This document shows, piece by piece, positions 1 through 9,643 of a stretch of 64,000 nucleotides of DNA (position 1 is its first letter; each line of letters begins with the position of its first letter). The notes under the pieces were generated by a model. The model had not been told where the DNA came from and ran no database searches. It saw only the letters and a list, made by a program, of their open reading frames with translations. The DNA is from an actinobacterium LLX17 (GTDB taxonomy: Bacteria; Actinomycetota; Actinomycetes; Propionibacteriales; Nocardioidaceae). The stretch is taken from NCBI GenBank assembly GCA_000471045.1, contig KI301992.1, positions 1,056,568-1,120,567 on the forward strand, read 5' to 3'. A program made the position numbers and the translations under genes.

Positions 1-439
1 TCGCGGCGCCGGCCGGGGCGCGGGCGAAGTACGCGTCGATGGCCTGCTGGTCGGAACCGGCGTCGAGCGCGGCCCGACGGGCGCGGAAGTCCTCGAGCCG
101 CAGCGCGAGGTCGGGCTGCTCAAACGGCTTGACCAGGTAGGCGGCGGCCCCGCCGGCCGCTGCGGCACGGACGCTCTCGGCCTCGCGCGCCGCGGTGATC
201 ATGATGATGCCGCCGTCGTACCCGTCGTGCCGGGCGTCGCGCAGGACGTCCAGGCCCGAGCCGTCGGGCAGGTGCACGTCCAGGAGCACGAGGTCCGGGT
301 CGAGCCGGGCGATCTCCTGCCGCGCCGCCGCGGCCGTGGCCGCAGTGCCGACGACCTCGAAGCCGTCGACGCGGTCGACGAACGCGGTGTGGATGCGGGT
401 GACCATGAAGTCGTCGTCGACGACCAGCACGCGCATCAT
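1..439 (-). CDS. CitB/DcuR-type response regulator (3' end outside window)
   Basis: This is the N-terminal receiver domain of a two-component response regulator. The acidic pocket is D8-D9-D10, the phospho-acceptor is D54 in a VLLDVHLPDG context, and the conserved lysine is K104 in YLVKPF. The output domain lies beyond the left edge, so its DNA-binding type cannot be read. Its ATG overlaps the TGA of the upstream sensor kinase as ATGA, so the two are translationally coupled. The VHLPDGSGLDVL signature and the CitA-like partner kinase point to the citrate/C4-dicarboxylate regulator family. The divergent tct operon is the obvious target, by inference. An alternative start three bases further in (second ATG) is equally possible. 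Confidence 0.9.
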   Translation of the reverse strand, partial: MMRVLVVDDDFMVTRIHTAFVDRVDGFEVVGTAATAAAARQEIARLDPDLVLLDVHLPDGSGLDVLRDARHDGYDGGIIMITAAREAESVRAAAAGGAAAYLVKPFEQPDLALRLEDFRARRAALDAGSDQQAIDAYFARAPAGAA

Positions 440-2094
440 GCCCCCACCGTGCCAGTCGGCAGCACGGCGCGGAACACGGCGCCGTCGGAGTTGTCGACCC
501 GGACGCTGCCGCCCCGGCGTGCGCACACCATCTGCACCAGTGCGAGGCCGATGCCGCGCCCGCCCACGACGTCGGGCTTGGACGACCAGCCTCGCTCGAA
601 GATCACCTCGCTCAACGCCTCCGGGACCCCGGGGCCGGAGTCCGCCACCTCGACGACGATGGCGTCGTCGTCGGCGGTGAGGGTGACGACGACTCGCTCA
701 CCGGACCGGCTGACGTCCAGGGCGTTGTCGACGAGGTTGCCCAGGACCGTCGTCACGTCGCCGGACAGCTCGCGCGCCAGCCGGGGGACAGGGGCGGTGG
801 TGGTGACCTCGAGCCGCACCCCGGCCTCGGCAGCCAGGCTGGACTTCGCCACCAGCAGCGCGGAGACGAGCGGGTCCTCGACCACGCCGGCCACCTCGTC
901 GACGATGGCGGCCCGCCGGCGGGTGAGGTCGCCGACCAGCTCGGTCACCTCGTCGTACTCCCTCAGCTGCACGAGCCCGGAGATGGTGTGCAGCTGGTTC
1001 GCGAACTCGTGCGTCTGGGCGCGCAGCGTGTCGGTGATGGTGCGGTGGGTGTCGACGCGACTCTGCAGGGCCAGCAGTTCCGACCGGTCACGCAGCGTCG
1101 TGACCGTGCCGACCAGCCGGTTGCCGGCCGTCACGCGGCTGCGGTTGGCCACCACGATCCGGTCGCCGACCACGAGCGTCGCGTCGGCGACGGTGTCGTC
1201 GGCGAGCAGCACCTCTCGGACGGCAGGGGCGAGACCGAGCCCGTCGACGTGGCGGCCGACCACGTCGGCAGGCAGGTCCAGCAGCGCCCGGGCCGAGTCG
1301 TTCGCGACCGTGACCACGCCGTCGACGCCGACCGCCACGACCCCCTCACGGATGCTGTGCAGCAGCGCCTCGCGGTGATCGGCGAGCGACGCGATCTCGG
1401 CCGGCTCGAGACCGCGCGTGCGCCGCTTGATCAGCTGGGACAACAGGGTCGTGCCGGTCACCCCCAGCAGGGCGGCGAGGCCGAGGAACAGGCCGAGGTC
1501 GGGTGCGGCGGCCCGGAAGCGTTCCCCCCACGAGGGCAGGTCCTGGGCGACGGCGGCGATGCCGACAAGCTGCCCGTCGTCGTCGAGCAGCGGCACGTGA
1601 CCGGCGATGGCCGGACTGCCGGCCAGGTCGACCTCGCCACGCCAGGCCCGCCCCTGCTGGACGTCGCTGGCGCCGAGGTCGATGCGGCGGCCGACCGACG
1701 TCGGGTCGGTCGAGACCAGCACGCGTCCCTCCGCGTCGGTCAGCCAGGCGACGTCGGCACCGGACAGTGACACGGCCCGGTCGGTCGCGAACGCCAGCTC
1801 GTTGGGCAGCACGACGCCCTCACCCGTCGAGCCGTCACCCGTGGACCCTTCCGCCGGCTCGGTGCCTCCGCTCGGCCGGCACGCCGGTCCGCAGATCGTG
1901 TCGCGCACCAGCGGGGTGTTCGCCAGGTTGGTGGCGACCGCGACGACGCGTGATCCCCGGTCGGACCGGAAGTCGGCATCGGCCTGCAGCAGCGAGACCA
2001 CCGCGACGCAGCCGAGCACAACGGCGATCACTGCCAGTTGGAGAAGGAGGAACTGCCCCGCCAAGGTGGGGGAGCGCCGTCGCCGGGACCACAA
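436..2094 (-). CDS. CitA/DcuS-type sensor histidine kinase
   Basis: This is a membrane sensor kinase of 552 residues. A first membrane helix is at about 13-36. An extracytoplasmic PAS-like sensor region follows to about 203, then a second helix at about 204-226 and a cytoplasmic PAS domain at about 240-340. The phospho-acceptor is H362 in an RAQTHEFANQLHT motif, as in the CitA/DcuS (SpoOB-like) families. It is followed by the N box (LGNLVDNALD) and G boxes (DSGPGVP, GGRGIGLAL). The start is TTG, chosen because a strong GGAGG ribosome site lies nine bases upstream. Members of this family sense citrate or dicarboxylates. The neighbouring tct transporter suggests a tri- or dicarboxylate ligand; which one cannot be told from sequence. 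Confidence 0.9.
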   Translation of the reverse strand: MWSRRRRSPTLAGQFLLLQLAVIAVVLGCVAVVSLLQADADFRSDRGSRVVAVATNLANTPLVRDTICGPACRPSGGTEPAEGSTGDGSTGEGVVLPNELAFATDRAVSLSGADVAWLTDAEGRVLVSTDPTSVGRRIDLGASDVQQGRAWRGEVDLAGSPAIAGHVPLLDDDGQLVGIAAVAQDLPSWGERFRAAAPDLGLFLGLAALLGVTGTTLLSQLIKRRTRGLEPAEIASLADHREALLHSIREGVVAVGVDGVVTVANDSARALLDLPADVVGRHVDGLGLAPAVREVLLADDTVADATLVVGDRIVVANRSRVTAGNRLVGTVTTLRDRSELLALQSRVDTHRTITDTLRAQTHEFANQLHTISGLVQLREYDEVTELVGDLTRRRAAIVDEVAGVVEDPLVSALLVAKSSLAAEAGVRLEVTTTAPVPRLARELSGDVTTVLGNLVDNALDVSRSGERVVVTLTADDDAIVVEVADSGPGVPEALSEVIFERGWSSKPDVVGGRGIGLALVQMVCARRGGSVRVDNSDGAVFRAVLPTGTVGA

Positions 2095-2198
2095 CGTTCG
2101 TTACCTCCGATACCTGCGCATGGGTGACGCGCGCCACATCGTCACTCAGGATCGCATGAGACCCGTCGGACGGCGGGTGGGTCGAGCAGGAGGACGAC
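2095..2198. promoter_or_regulatory. Divergent kinase/tctC intergenic region
   Basis: This 104-base spacer must carry the promoters of both the two-component system and the tct operon. A ribosome site (GCAGGAGG, 2186-2193) precedes tctC on the + strand, and a GGAGG precedes the kinase on the - strand. A short direct repeat, TACCT at 2102-2106 and 2111-2115, could be half of a response-regulator site, but it overlaps the kinase ribosome site and is weak evidence. Confidence 0.4.
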
Positions 2199-3197
2199 AT
2201 GCAGCCTAGGAGCTCGTTGCGGCGCACCGCCCGCGGGGGAATCGCCCTCGCGGTGCTGCTGGCGCTGCTGGGTGCCTGCGGCGTCACGCGCGGCGACCAG
2301 GACCGGGACATCGCGATGATGATCCCCAACAGCCCGGGCGGCGGGTACGACCTCACCGGACGCACCGCGGTCCGCATCATGGAGGAGCAAGACATCACCG
2401 GCGGCCGGTTCGAGGTCTCCAACATCATCGGCGCCGGCGGCTCGGTCGCGATGGCGCAGCTGATGAACGCGGCCGGCGACGAGCACATCATGATGACCGT
2501 CGGCCTGGGTGTCGTCGGCTCCACGTACTCCTTCGGTGCCGACTACCGGCTGCAGGACGCCACCCCGATCGCTCAGCTGATCGAGGAGCAGGAGGGCGTG
2601 CTGGTGCCGGCCGACTCGCCGTTCGGCACGATCGACGACCTGGTCGCGGCCTGGCAGGCCGACCCGGGGTCCGTCACGATCGGCGGCGGCTCGTCGCCCG
2701 GCGGACCCGACCACCTGTTCCCGATGCAGCTCGCCGCGGCGCTCGGCATCGACGCCCGCGACGTCCGGTACGTCTCCTATGACGGAGGCGGCCCGCTGAC
2801 CAGCGCGCTGCTCGGTCGGAAGATCGACGTCGGCTTCTCCGGCCTGGGCGAGTTCGAGGGACAGATCGCCTCCGGCGAGCTCCGCGTCCTGGCCGTCTCC
2901 GGCGAGGAGCGTCTCGACCGGGACCCGCTCGCCGCGATCCCCACGCTGATGGAGTCGGGCATCGACTTCTCGTTCACGAACTGGCGAGGTGTGCTGGCGC
3001 CGCCGGACATCTCCCAGGAGCGGCGCGACGAGCTGATCGCCTTCCTCGCCGAGATGCGCGAGACCCCGCAGTGGGAGGAGGCCCTCGAGAAGAACGGCTG
3101 GACCGATGCCTTCGTGACGGGTGAGGACTTCGAGGACTTCCTGCAGGAGCAGGACGAACGCGTCGCGACGACGCTCGAGGAGCTGGGACTGATATGA
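2199..3197 (+). CDS. tctC: Tripartite tricarboxylate transporter substrate-binding lipoprotein TctC
   Basis: This is the extracytoplasmic solute receptor of a tripartite tricarboxylate transporter (Bug/TctC family, 332 residues). An N-terminal signal with arginines is followed by a hydrophobic stretch and a lipobox LGAC with the lipidated cysteine at C27, so the mature protein is probably membrane-anchored. The family fold is supported by an early PNSPGGGYDLTGR segment and by an IGAGGSVAMAQL segment lining the ligand cleft. The start ATG has a strong AGGAGG site six bases upstream. The stop overlaps the next start as ATGA. Ligands in this family include citrate, tartrate, nicotinate and aromatic acids; the substrate here is unknown. 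Confidence 0.92.
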   Translation: MQPRSSLRRTARGGIALAVLLALLGACGVTRGDQDRDIAMMIPNSPGGGYDLTGRTAVRIMEEQDITGGRFEVSNIIGAGGSVAMAQLMNAAGDEHIMMTVGLGVVGSTYSFGADYRLQDATPIAQLIEEQEGVLVPADSPFGTIDDLVAAWQADPGSVTIGGGSSPGGPDHLFPMQLAAALGIDARDVRYVSYDGGGPLTSALLGRKIDVGFSGLGEFEGQIASGELRVLAVSGEERLDRDPLAAIPTLMESGIDFSFTNWRGVLAPPDISQERRDELIAFLAEMRETPQWEEALEKNGWTDAFVTGEDFEDFLQEQDERVATTLEELGLI

Positions 3198-3736
3198 GCA
3201 CCGACACCACAGCCGCGTCCGCAGGGACCGTTCCCGCGGGGGCGGGTCCAGACAGTGCTGGTCCAGACAGGGCCCAGTACGGCCTCGCCGCCGTCGTCGC
3301 CCTGCTCGGCGCCTACACGATCTACGACGCCACGACTCTGGCGGTCGGCTTCGCCGATCCTGTCGGACCGCGCGTCTTCCCCTACATCATCGGCACGGTC
3401 ATGATCGGGCTCGGTGCCCTCCTGGCTGTGGCGACCGCCCGGGGCGACCGGCCGGCGGCCGAGGACGGTGAGGACGTCGACCTGACGACACCGGCCGACT
3501 GGCCGACGGTGCTGAAGCTGATCGCCGTGTTCGTCGTCAACATCGTGCTGGTCGACGTCCTCGGCTGGGCCGTCACCGGCGCGATCCTCTTCGCCGGCTG
3601 CACCTGGGCGCTCGGCAGCAGGACGCTGATCAAGGACGTGCTGATCGGCATCGTGCTCTCGGTGGGCAGCTGGTACGCGTTCTACGTCGGGCTCAACATC
3701 CCCCTGACGCCGGGCATCCTGGACGGGATCCTCTGA
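3194..3736 (+). CDS. tctB: Tripartite tricarboxylate transporter small membrane subunit TctB
   Basis: This is the small membrane subunit of the TTT system (180 residues). After a hydrophilic N-terminus it has four predicted membrane helices, at roughly 35-50, 60-80, 110-145 and 150-172, as is usual for TctB. TctB proteins are poorly conserved, so the call rests on size, topology and position between tctC and tctA. It overlaps tctC by four bases (ATGA) and tctA by one base (TGATG). This very tight packing indicates stoichiometric co-translation. An Ala/Gly-rich leader with a repeated PDSAGPD-like element precedes the first helix and is probably cytoplasmic and disordered. Confidence 0.88.
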   Translation: MSTDTTAASAGTVPAGAGPDSAGPDRAQYGLAAVVALLGAYTIYDATTLAVGFADPVGPRVFPYIIGTVMIGLGALLAVATARGDRPAAEDGEDVDLTTPADWPTVLKLIAVFVVNIVLVDVLGWAVTGAILFAGCTWALGSRTLIKDVLIGIVLSVGSWYAFYVGLNIPLTPGILDGIL

Positions 3737-5274
3737 TGGAGAGCCTCGACCTGCTGAGGGGCGGCCTGGAGGCCGCGCTGAGCCCCGAGAACCTGCTGTG
3801 GGCCGCGCTCGGCGTGCTGCTCGGCACGTTCGTCGGCGTGCTGCCGGGCATCGGTCCCGCGATGGCCGTCGCGCTGCTGCTGCCGGCCACCTACGGGCTG
3901 GAGCCCACCGCCGCGTTCATCATGTTCGCGGGCATCTACTACGGCGGCATGTACGGCGGGTCGACCACGTCGATCCTGCTGAACACGCCGGGGGAGTCCT
4001 CGTCGGTCATGACGGCCATCGAGGGCAACAAGATGGCCAAGCGAGGCCGTGCCGCCCAGGCGCTGGCGTCCGCCGCGATCGGCTCGTTCATCGCCGGGAC
4101 GATCGGCACCTTGCTCGTGGTGTTCTTCGCGCCGGCTCTCGCCGACGTCGCCGTCGACATCGGTGCGCCGTCGTACTTCGCGATCATGCTGCTCGCCATC
4201 GTGCTGGTGACCGCCGTGCTCGGCTCGTCTCGACTGCGCGGCTTCATCGCGCTGTTCCTCGGCCTGACGATCGGCCTGGTGGGTCTCGACCTGTCCACGG
4301 GCCAGCCGCGCCTCGACCTCGGTCAGTCGCTGCTGGCCGACGGGCTCGACATCGTGGTCGTGGCGGTCGGCATCTTCGCCCTCGGCGAGGCCCTCTGGGT
4401 CGCGGCGCACCTGCGCCGCTCGCCACTGACGGTCATCCCCACAGGACGACCGTGGATGGGCCGCGACGACTGGCGCCGCTCGTGGAAGCCGTGGCTCCGC
4501 GGGACGGCCCTGGGCTTCCCGTTCGGCGCCGTGCCCGCGGGTGGCGCCGAGACGCCCACCTTCCTGTCGTACATCCTCGAGCGTCGACTGGCGGGCAAGG
4601 ACCACGAGTTCGGCCAAGGCGCGATCGAGGGCGTCGCCGGACCCGAGGCCGCCAACAACGCGTCGGCCGCCGGCACCTTCGTGCCGCTCCTGGCACTCGG
4701 CCTGCCGGTCACCGCGACGGCGTCGATCATGCTGGCTGCGCTGCAGGGCTACGGGATCCAGCCGGGACCGCAGCTCATGACCACGCAGTCCGACCTGGTC
4801 TGGACCCTGTTGGCGAGCCTGCTGATCGGCAACACGCTGCTGCTGGTGCTGAACCTGCCGCTCGCCCCGGCGTGGGCGAAGCTGCTGCGCACCCCGCGCC
4901 CGTACCTCTACGCCGGCATCCTGTTCTTCGCCGCGCTCGGGGCCTACACGGTCAACCAGCAGCCGTTCGACCTGCTACTCCTGCTGGTCTTCGGGCTGCT
5001 GGGACTCGCGATGCGCCGGTTCGCGCTGCCGGTGCTGCCGCTGATCCTCGGCGTCATCCTCGGCCCGCTCATGGAGGTCAAGATGCGTGAGGCGCTGGCG
5101 ATCTCCGGTGGTGACGCCAGTGCGCTCGTCAGCGAGCCGCTCGCCGTCGTCGTCTACGCGATCATCGTGATCGCCCTGGTCGGATCCGTGCTGGCGGGCC
5201 GGCGGGCCAAGCGGTCGACCCTCGACACCGAGCCAGACACCGACACAGTCCCGAAGCAGAAGGAGCACGTATGA
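3736..5274 (+). CDS. tctA: Tripartite tricarboxylate transporter large membrane subunit TctA
   Basis: This is the large channel-forming subunit of the tripartite tricarboxylate transporter (512 residues, about 12 helices). It shows the characteristic TctA motifs: a [17 protein letters not shown] segment in the first helices, [20 protein letters not shown] near residues 75-95, and a second repeat with [22 protein letters not shown]. Such duplicated motifs suit an inverted-repeat secondary carrier driven by an ion gradient and fed by TctC. Its start overlaps the tctB stop, and its own stop overlaps uspA by four bases. Length and motifs are complete, with no sign of decay. Confidence 0.95.
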   Translation: MESLDLLRGGLEAALSPENLLWAALGVLLGTFVGVLPGIGPAMAVALLLPATYGLEPTAAFIMFAGIYYGGMYGGSTTSILLNTPGESSSVMTAIEGNKMAKRGRAAQALASAAIGSFIAGTIGTLLVVFFAPALADVAVDIGAPSYFAIMLLAIVLVTAVLGSSRLRGFIALFLGLTIGLVGLDLSTGQPRLDLGQSLLADGLDIVVVAVGIFALGEALWVAAHLRRSPLTVIPTGRPWMGRDDWRRSWKPWLRGTALGFPFGAVPAGGAETPTFLSYILERRLAGKDHEFGQGAIEGVAGPEAANNASAAGTFVPLLALGLPVTATASIMLAALQGYGIQPGPQLMTTQSDLVWTLLASLLIGNTLLLVLNLPLAPAWAKLLRTPRPYLYAGILFFAALGAYTVNQQPFDLLLLLVFGLLGLAMRRFALPVLPLILGVILGPLMEVKMREALAISGGDASALVSEPLAVVVYAIIVIALVGSVLAGRRAKRSTLDTEPDTDTVPKQKEHV

Positions 5275-5675
5275 GCATCGTGGTGGCGTACGCGCCGGAC
5301 GAGTTCGGCCGGTCGGCCGTCGAGGCCGGGCTCGCGGTGGCGGCGTCCCGGGGCGGCGACGTCGTCGTCGTCAACGCCACCCGCGGGGATGCCTTGGTCG
5401 ACACGAAGTTCGCGGGATCGAGCGAGCGGGCCGCGCTCGACGAGCTGCTGGCGGCGTCGACCGTGGCGTCGACGGTGCGGCAGCCGGTCGGCACGGACGT
5501 CGCCGACGCGGTGCTGCAGGTCGCCGAGGAGGTCGGCGCGACCTTGCTGGTGGTCGGCCTCCGGCACCGCACACCGGTCGGCAAGATGCTGATGGGCAGC
5601 GTCGCCCAGCGCATCCTGCTCGACGCCACGGTGCCGGTGCTCGCCGTCAAGCCCGGGCAGTCCGTCCCCCTCTAG
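5271..5675 (+). CDS. Universal stress protein (UspA family)
   Basis: This is a single-domain universal stress protein of 134 residues. It begins with the family beta strand ([22 protein letters not shown]). Near the C-terminus it carries an ATP-binding-type motif [32 protein letters not shown], which resembles the G-2x-G-9x-G(S/T) signature of ATP-binding Usp proteins. It overlaps tctA as ATGA, so it is the last gene of the tct operon. A Usp fused genetically to a TTT operon is a recurrent arrangement and suggests control of transport by energy state. That role is inference only. Confidence 0.9.
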   Translation: MSIVVAYAPDEFGRSAVEAGLAVAASRGGDVVVVNATRGDALVDTKFAGSSERAALDELLAASTVASTVRQPVGTDVADAVLQVAEEVGATLLVVGLRHRTPVGKMLMGSVAQRILLDATVPVLAVKPGQSVPL

Positions 5676-5713
5676 CGGCGCCAGGGAGCGGCTGGGCCAC
5701 ATCGGGGAGGACC

Positions 5714-5735
5714 GTTCACCGGCCGTTCACGCGGA
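5714..5735 (+). promoter_or_regulatory. PHO-box-like direct repeat upstream of NRPS-like gene
   Basis: Two head-to-tail 11-base units, GTTCACCGGCC (5714-5724) and GTTCACGCGGA (5725-5735), start with the same GTTCAC core. In Streptomyces the PhoP response regulator binds direct repeats of 11 bases with a GTTCACC-like core. The pair sits 18-39 bases upstream of the GTG start, where it would overlap the -35 region. The match is by eye; binding by PhoP is inference. Confidence 0.5.
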
Positions 5736-5752
5736 CCCGGCACGCTCGGCCG

Positions 5753-8700
5753 GTGCTCGAGCCGGAACGTCCTGACCAGCCGTTGCTCCGATCCGATCGC
5801 GCACCGGCTCCGCGGACTCTGGTCGACATCCTCGACGCCACGACGGCCCTCGCGCCAGATGCCCCGGCGATCGACAACGGCGCCGAGGTCCTCACCTACG
5901 CCCAGATGCTCGAGGCCGCCGGGGAGCTCGCCGACGAGCTGACGGGCCACGGCATCGGGCGGGGTGACCGCGTCGGCATCCGGATCGACTCCGGCACGGT
6001 CGAGCTCTACGTCGCCGTCGTCGGGGTGCTGCTGGCCGGTGCCGCCTACGTCCCGGTCGACGTCGACGACCCCGACGAGCGGGCCCGCACGGTGTTCGGC
6101 GAGGCGGCCGTGGCCGCCGTGGTCGGCAACGGCCTCACGATCGCCGTCCGGCGGCCCGACGGCGAGCCGGCCGGCGGAGCGCCGGACCCGGAGGACGATG
6201 CCTGGGTCATCTTCACCTCCGGCTCGACCGGCACGCCCAAGGGCGTCGCCGTCTCGCACCGCAACGCCGCGGCCTTCGTCGACGCCGAGGCGCGGCTGTT
6301 CTGTCGTGACGCCCCCCTCGGCCCGGGCGATCGGGTGATGGCCGGCCTGTCGGTGGCCTTCGACGCCTCGTGCGAGGAGATGTGGTTGGCGTGGCGCCAC
6401 GGCGCCTGCCTCGTGCCGGCCCCGCGGTCGCTCGTGCGCAGCGGCACCGACCTCGGACCGTGGCTCGTGGCCAACGACGTCACGGTGGTGTCGACCGTGC
6501 CGACGCTCGTGGCGCTCTGGCCCACCGACGCCCTGGCCGCGGTGCGGCTGCTGATCCTCGGGGGCGAGGCGTGCCCGCCCGAGATCGGCGCTCGGCTCGC
6601 CACGGCCGGCCGCGAGGTCTGGAACACGTACGGGCCCACCGAGGCCACGGTCGTCGCGTGTGCCGCGCAGCTCGAGCCGGAGCCGCCCGTGCGCATCGGC
6701 CTGCCCCTCGACGGCTGGGACCTCGCCGTGGTCGACGCCGACGGTCAGCCCGTCGGCGTGGGTGGAGTGGGGGAGCTGATCATCGGCGGCGTGGGCCTGG
6801 CGCGCTACCTGGATCCGGTCAAGGACGCCGAGAAGTACGCCCCGATGCCCACGCTGGGGTGGGACCGCGCCTACCGCAGCGGCGACGTCGTCGAGAACGA
6901 CCCCGAGGGGCTGCTGTTCCGCGGTCGTGCTGACGACCAGGTGAAGGTCGGCGGACGGCGCATCGAGCTGGGCGAGCTCGACAGCGCCCTGCTCGCCCTG
7001 CCGGGCGTGCGCGGTGCCGCCGCAGCGGTGCGCGTCACCGGTGCGGGCAACAAGGTGCTCGTCGGCTACGTCAGCGCCGGGCCGGAGCTCGACGTCCGCG
7101 CCGCGGCCGAGCACCTGCGAGCCACGATGCCGGCGGCACTGGTGCCGCGCATCGCCGTGGTCGACACGATCCCCACCCGCACGTCCGGCAAGGTCGACCG
7201 CGACGCCCTGCCGTGGCCACTCCCGACGAGAGAGCCGGAGACTGAAGCAGCGGACTTCTCCGGCACCGCCGCCCGGTTGCGCGACCTGTGGCAGGAGATC
7301 CTCGGCGCCACGCCCGCGAGCCTGGAGGACGACTTCTTCGACCTCGGAGGCGGCAGCCTCACCGCCGCCCAGCTCGTCGCCAGGCTGCGCGACGACCACC
7401 CCGAGGTGGCCGTCGCCGACATCTACGAGCACCCGACCGTCGGCGACCTGTCCACCGTGCTCGATCGCGTGAGCCTCGATCGCGCCTCCGGCCCGGCGGG
7501 GCGCGTCAACCCGGACGCCACGCCCGTGTCGCGGGTGTCGCAGGCCTGCCAGGTGGCGGCCACGGTCGCCGTGCGGATGATCGCGGGCCTGCGCTGGCTG
7601 GTGTGGGGCGGCCTGGCCGTCCTGGCCGCCCGGTCCTGGCTCGGCTGGACCTTCCTGCCCGACATCACCTGGTGGGCCCCGGTGCTGGGATGGCTCCTGC
7701 TGGTGAGCCCGCCCGGCCGCGTGCTGCTGAGCGCCGGCGCCGCTCGGCTCGTGCTCCTTGGCGTGCAGCCCGGTCGACACCCTCGCGGCGGGTCGACCCA
7801 CCTGCGCGTGTGGCTCGCCGAGCGCCTGACCGATGAGCTCGGCGCCACCGGCACCGCCGCCGCGCCGATGATGACCTGGTACGCCCGGCTGCTCGGGTGC
7901 TCGATCGGCAAGGGCGTTGACCTGCACACCTTCCCGCCGGTCACCGGTCTCCTCACGATCGGCGCCCACAGTGCGATCGAGGCCGAGGTCGACCTCGCCG
8001 GCCACTGGGTCGACGGCAGCACGTTCCACCTCGGCGCCATCAGCATCGGCAAGCGGGTGCGGGTCGGTGCTCGCAGCACGCTGGCCGACGGCAGCCGGCT
8101 CGGTGACGACTCCGAGATCGGCCCGGGCTCCGCGGTCTTCGGCGAGGTCCCGGCCGGCGAGTACTGGTCCGGAGCGCCCGCAGGTCGCGTCGGACCCGCC
8201 CGCGGCCCTGCCGGCTCCGGCAGGGCGCCGCGACGCCCCGTCTGGATCGTCGCCTACGCGCTCACGGGCCCGCTGCTCGCGGCCCTGCCGGTCGTCGCCT
8301 TCGTGGCCGGTGTGCTCGCCGTGCTGCCGCTGGTCGGCGACCCGGGGTCCGTCGGAGCGCTGGTGACGCGCGCACTGCTGCTGGCGCCGCTGGCGGCCGT
8401 GGTGGCGGGGCTGGCGCTGGCGGCCCTCGTGCTGCTCGTGGTGCGGGTGCAGTCCAGGGGCCTCGAGCCCGGCATTCACGCCGTGCACGGACCGCAGGCC
8501 TGGCGCGCCTGGACCGTCGTGCGCGCGATGGACGAGGCGCGCTCCTGGCTGTTCCCGCTCTACTCGAGCTTCCTGACCCCGCAGTGGCTCCGGCTGCTCG
8601 GTGCGAAGATCGGCGCCGACGTCGAGGCCTCCACGGTCCTGATGGTCCCCAGCCTGACGTCGGTCGGTGAGGGCGCCTTCCTCGCCGACGACACGATGCT

Positions 8701-9643
8701 CGGCATGTACGAGCTCGGTGGCGGGTGGCTCCGTGTCGAGCGCGTCAAGATCGGCCGCCGGGCGTTCGTCGGCAACTCCGGCATGACGGCTCCCGGCCGC
8801 AAGGTCCCCAAGGGCGGGCTGGTCGCGGTGCTGTCGGCGGCGCCCCGGCGCGCCTCCGCGAAGGCCGGCACCTCGTGGCTCGGCAGCCCACCGACCCAGC
8901 TGCGCCGCGCCCGGGGCCAGGCCGACCCCGGTCGCACGTGGTCACCGCCGCGCCGTACCCGTGGGGCGCGTGCGGCGGTCGAGGTCGCGCGCTGGGTCCC
9001 GGTCTGGGTCTCGGCGTGGCTCGTCGTCGGTGTGGCCGGGACGCTGCTGGTGCTGGCCGATGGCGCGCTCGGAACGGGTGGGTCTGTCGTCATGCTGCTG
9101 GCCGGCCCGGTGCTGGCCGCCGGTGGTGTCGTCGCCGCCGCGGTCACGACCCTTGCCAAGTGGCTGCTCGTCGGCCGGGTCCGAGCCGGCGACCACCCGC
9201 TGTGGAGCTCGTTCGTGTGGCGCAACGAGCTCGCTGACACGTTCGTCGAGGTCGTCGCCGCCCCGTGGTTCGCCCGCCACGTCGTCGCCACGCCCGTCCT
9301 GAACGCCTGGATGCGCTCGATGGGCGCACGCATCGGGCGCGGCGTATGGTGCGACACGTACTGGCTGCCGGAGACCGACCTCGTCCGGCTGGACGACGGC
9401 TCGGCGGTCAACCGTGGGTGTGTCGTGCAGACCCACCTCTTCCACGATCGGATACTCAGCATGGACACGGTGACGGTGCGCTCGGGCGGCACCCTCGGTC
9501 CCCACGGCGTGGTCCTGCCGGCCGCGCAGATCGGTGCCCACGCCACGGTCGGGCCGGTCTCGCTCGTCATGCGGGGTGAGTCGATCCCGAAGCGCACGCG
9601 CTGGATCGGCAACCCCGTCGGTCCCTGGACCGACGACGCATGA
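5753..9643 (+). CDS. Pls/PosA-type NRPS-like membrane synthetase (A-T plus tandem LbH membrane domains)
   Basis: This 1296-residue protein resembles the Pls/PosA group, whose best-known member makes epsilon-poly-L-lysine. Residues 1-485 form an adenylation domain with core motifs FTSGSTGTPKG (about 151-161), NTYGPTEA (about 290-297), YRSGDVVEND and VKVGGRRIELGELD (about 373-405), and the A10 lysine in TRTSGKVDRD (about 475-484). A thiolation domain follows, with the phosphopantetheine serine near 533 in DLGGGSL. The C-terminal half alternates membrane helix pairs with left-handed beta-helix hexapeptide segments, as in the terminal tandem domains of Pls. No condensation or thioesterase domain is seen. 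The start is GTG without a ribosome site but six bases after a CACGCT -10-like element. It overlaps the downstream peptidase as ATGA. The amino acid activated and the product are unknown. Confidence 0.88.
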   Translation: MLEPERPDQPLLRSDRAPAPRTLVDILDATTALAPDAPAIDNGAEVLTYAQMLEAAGELADELTGHGIGRGDRVGIRIDSGTVELYVAVVGVLLAGAAYVPVDVDDPDERARTVFGEAAVAAVVGNGLTIAVRRPDGEPAGGAPDPEDDAWVIFTSGSTGTPKGVAVSHRNAAAFVDAEARLFCRDAPLGPGDRVMAGLSVAFDASCEEMWLAWRHGACLVPAPRSLVRSGTDLGPWLVANDVTVVSTVPTLVALWPTDALAAVRLLILGGEACPPEIGARLATAGREVWNTYGPTEATVVACAAQLEPEPPVRIGLPLDGWDLAVVDADGQPVGVGGVGELIIGGVGLARYLDPVKDAEKYAPMPTLGWDRAYRSGDVVENDPEGLLFRGRADDQVKVGGRRIELGELDSALLALPGVRGAAAAVRVTGAGNKVLVGYVSAGPELDVRAAAEHLRATMPAALVPRIAVVDTIPTRTSGKVDRDALPWPLPTREPETEAADFSGTAARLRDLWQEILGATPASLEDDFFDLGGGSLTAAQLVARLRDDHPEVAVADIYEHPTVGDLSTVLDRVSLDRASGPAGRVNPDATPVSRVSQACQVAATVAVRMIAGLRWLVWGGLAVLAARSWLGWTFLPDITWWAPVLGWLLLVSPPGRVLLSAGAARLVLLGVQPGRHPRGGSTHLRVWLAERLTDELGATGTAAAPMMTWYARLLGCSIGKGVDLHTFPPVTGLLTIGAHSAIEAEVDLAGHWVDGSTFHLGAISIGKRVRVGARSTLADGSRLGDDSEIGPGSAVFGEVPAGEYWSGAPAGRVGPARGPAGSGRAPRRPVWIVAYALTGPLLAALPVVAFVAGVLAVLPLVGDPGSVGALVTRALLLAPLAAVVAGLALAALVLLVVRVQSRGLEPGIHAVHGPQAWRAWTVVRAMDEARSWLFPLYSSFLTPQWLRLLGAKIGADVEASTVLMVPSLTSVGEGAFLADDTMLGMYELGGGWLRVERVKIGRRAFVGNSGMTAPGRKVPKGGLVAVLSAAPRRASAKAGTSWLGSPPTQLRRARGQADPGRTWSPPRRTRGARAAVEVARWVPVWVSAWLVVGVAGTLLVLADGALGTGGSVVMLLAGPVLAAGGVVAAAVTTLAKWLLVGRVRAGDHPLWSSFVWRNELADTFVEVVAAPWFARHVVATPVLNAWMRSMGARIGRGVWCDTYWLPETDLVRLDDGSAVNRGCVVQTHLFHDRILSMDTVTVRSGGTLGPHGVVLPAAQIGAHATVGPVSLVMRGESIPKRTRWIGNPVGPWTDDA

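Noticed and set aside
2102-2115. TACCT direct repeat in the kinase/tctC spacer as a response-regulator site
   Set aside because: The repeat is only five bases and one copy overlaps the kinase ribosome site; insufficient.
5672-8488. A 938-codon open frame antisense to the NRPS-like gene
   Set aside because: Its composition is the His/Gln/Gly/Arg-rich shadow expected opposite high-GC codons; no domain or ribosome site, and the + strand gene has clear motifs.
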